A program made the translations under genes and the position numbers. A DNA stretch of 64,000 bases, taken from assembly GCF_030067675.1 (NCBI RefSeq), contig NZ_JASJEV010000007.1, positions 62,001-126,000 on the forward strand, given 5' to 3'. A model generated the notes under the pieces. That model was not told the DNA's origin. It ran no database searches and saw only the letters and a list, made by a program, of their open reading frames with translations. The stretch comes from Chelatococcus albus (GTDB lineage: Bacteria; Pseudomonadota; Alphaproteobacteria; Rhizobiales; Beijerinckiaceae). Shown in pieces: positions 63,945 to 64,000 of the stretch. The first letter of the stretch is position 1, and the number at the start of each line of letters is the position of its first letter.

Positions 63945-64000
63945 CCTCGACCGGAATCGTCTCGGGCCCCGGACAGCCGCTCACGCGGCTTCCGGGGTGA
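63945..64000 (+). repeat. Dispersed intergenic repeat, end block, copy 10 (cut by window edge)
   Basis: GGGCCCCGGACAGCCGCTCA followed by CGCGGCTTCCGGGGTGA repeats the end block of the copy near 31.6 kb almost exactly. Confidence 0.75.

Overview
The window is very GC-rich and reads as a chromosome segment of an alphaproteobacterium of the order Hyphomicrobiales (Rhizobiales). The clues are a MucR/Ros regulator, a FeuN-FeuP-FeuQ type osmosensory system, PleC/DivJ-type cell-cycle kinases, the cytochrome c maturation set ccmI-E-F-H (cycHJKL), the degP/response regulator/kinase/glnE/pleC/pepN neighbourhood, and a complete RcGTA-type gene transfer agent (GTA) cluster. The genus is not determined; a Chelatococcus-, Salinarimonas- or Methylobacteriaceae-like organism would fit.

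Layout. 0-14.3 kb: truncated gloA, a CDF metal exporter, then a minus-strand block of glnE, a sensor kinase, its response regulator, DegP, a PleC-like kinase and PepN. 14.5-18.4 kb: a glycine-zipper lipoprotein, feuQ-feuP-feuN and a GNAT acetyltransferase. 18.5-36.9 kb: the GTA cluster, all on the minus strand and transcribed from a strong promoter near 37.07 kb. Its order is g1 (TerS-like), TerL, portal, g3.5, an unrecognised 57-aa gene, prohead protease, capsid, g6, g7, g8, g9, g10, g10.1, tape measure, g12, g13, g14, g15, a glycine-rich DUF2793 fibre and a GH108 lysozyme fused in frame to a one-TM holin-like peptide. 37.4-42.3 kb: an L,D-transpeptidase, YcgN, PBP1A and DUF1214/DUF1254 proteins. 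42.4-46.5 kb: cytochrome c maturation. 46.6-52.4 kb: a lipoprotein, DUF2336, DUF1491, a peptidoglycan-binding protein and a multi-TM PAS kinase. 52.8-60.4 kb: a DUF5330-like protein, sufE, a superoxide dismutase, a Pro/Ala-rich membrane protein, the deletion scar of a TRAP transporter, ptrB, msrB and mucR. 60.4-64 kb: a DUF6456 protein (possibly a GTA activator), an RpiR regulator and a frameshifted gene remnant.

The main interest is the GTA. It carries every structural gene expected for the family, but shows signs of both decay and innovation. g8 has an in-frame ochre stop where a Tyr codon is expected. Two plus-strand genes, a secreted trypsin-like protease and a small lipoprotein, sit inside the minus-strand operon. 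A family of dispersed intergenic repeats fills gaps beside both intruders and even forms the end of the portal gene. The lysozyme and holin-like genes have become one reading frame while the holin keeps its own strong ribosome binding site. A promoter with a perfect -35 hexamer and an adjoining inverted repeat lies upstream of g1. Whether this GTA still makes particles is the key open question; the g8 stop is the most direct evidence against it.
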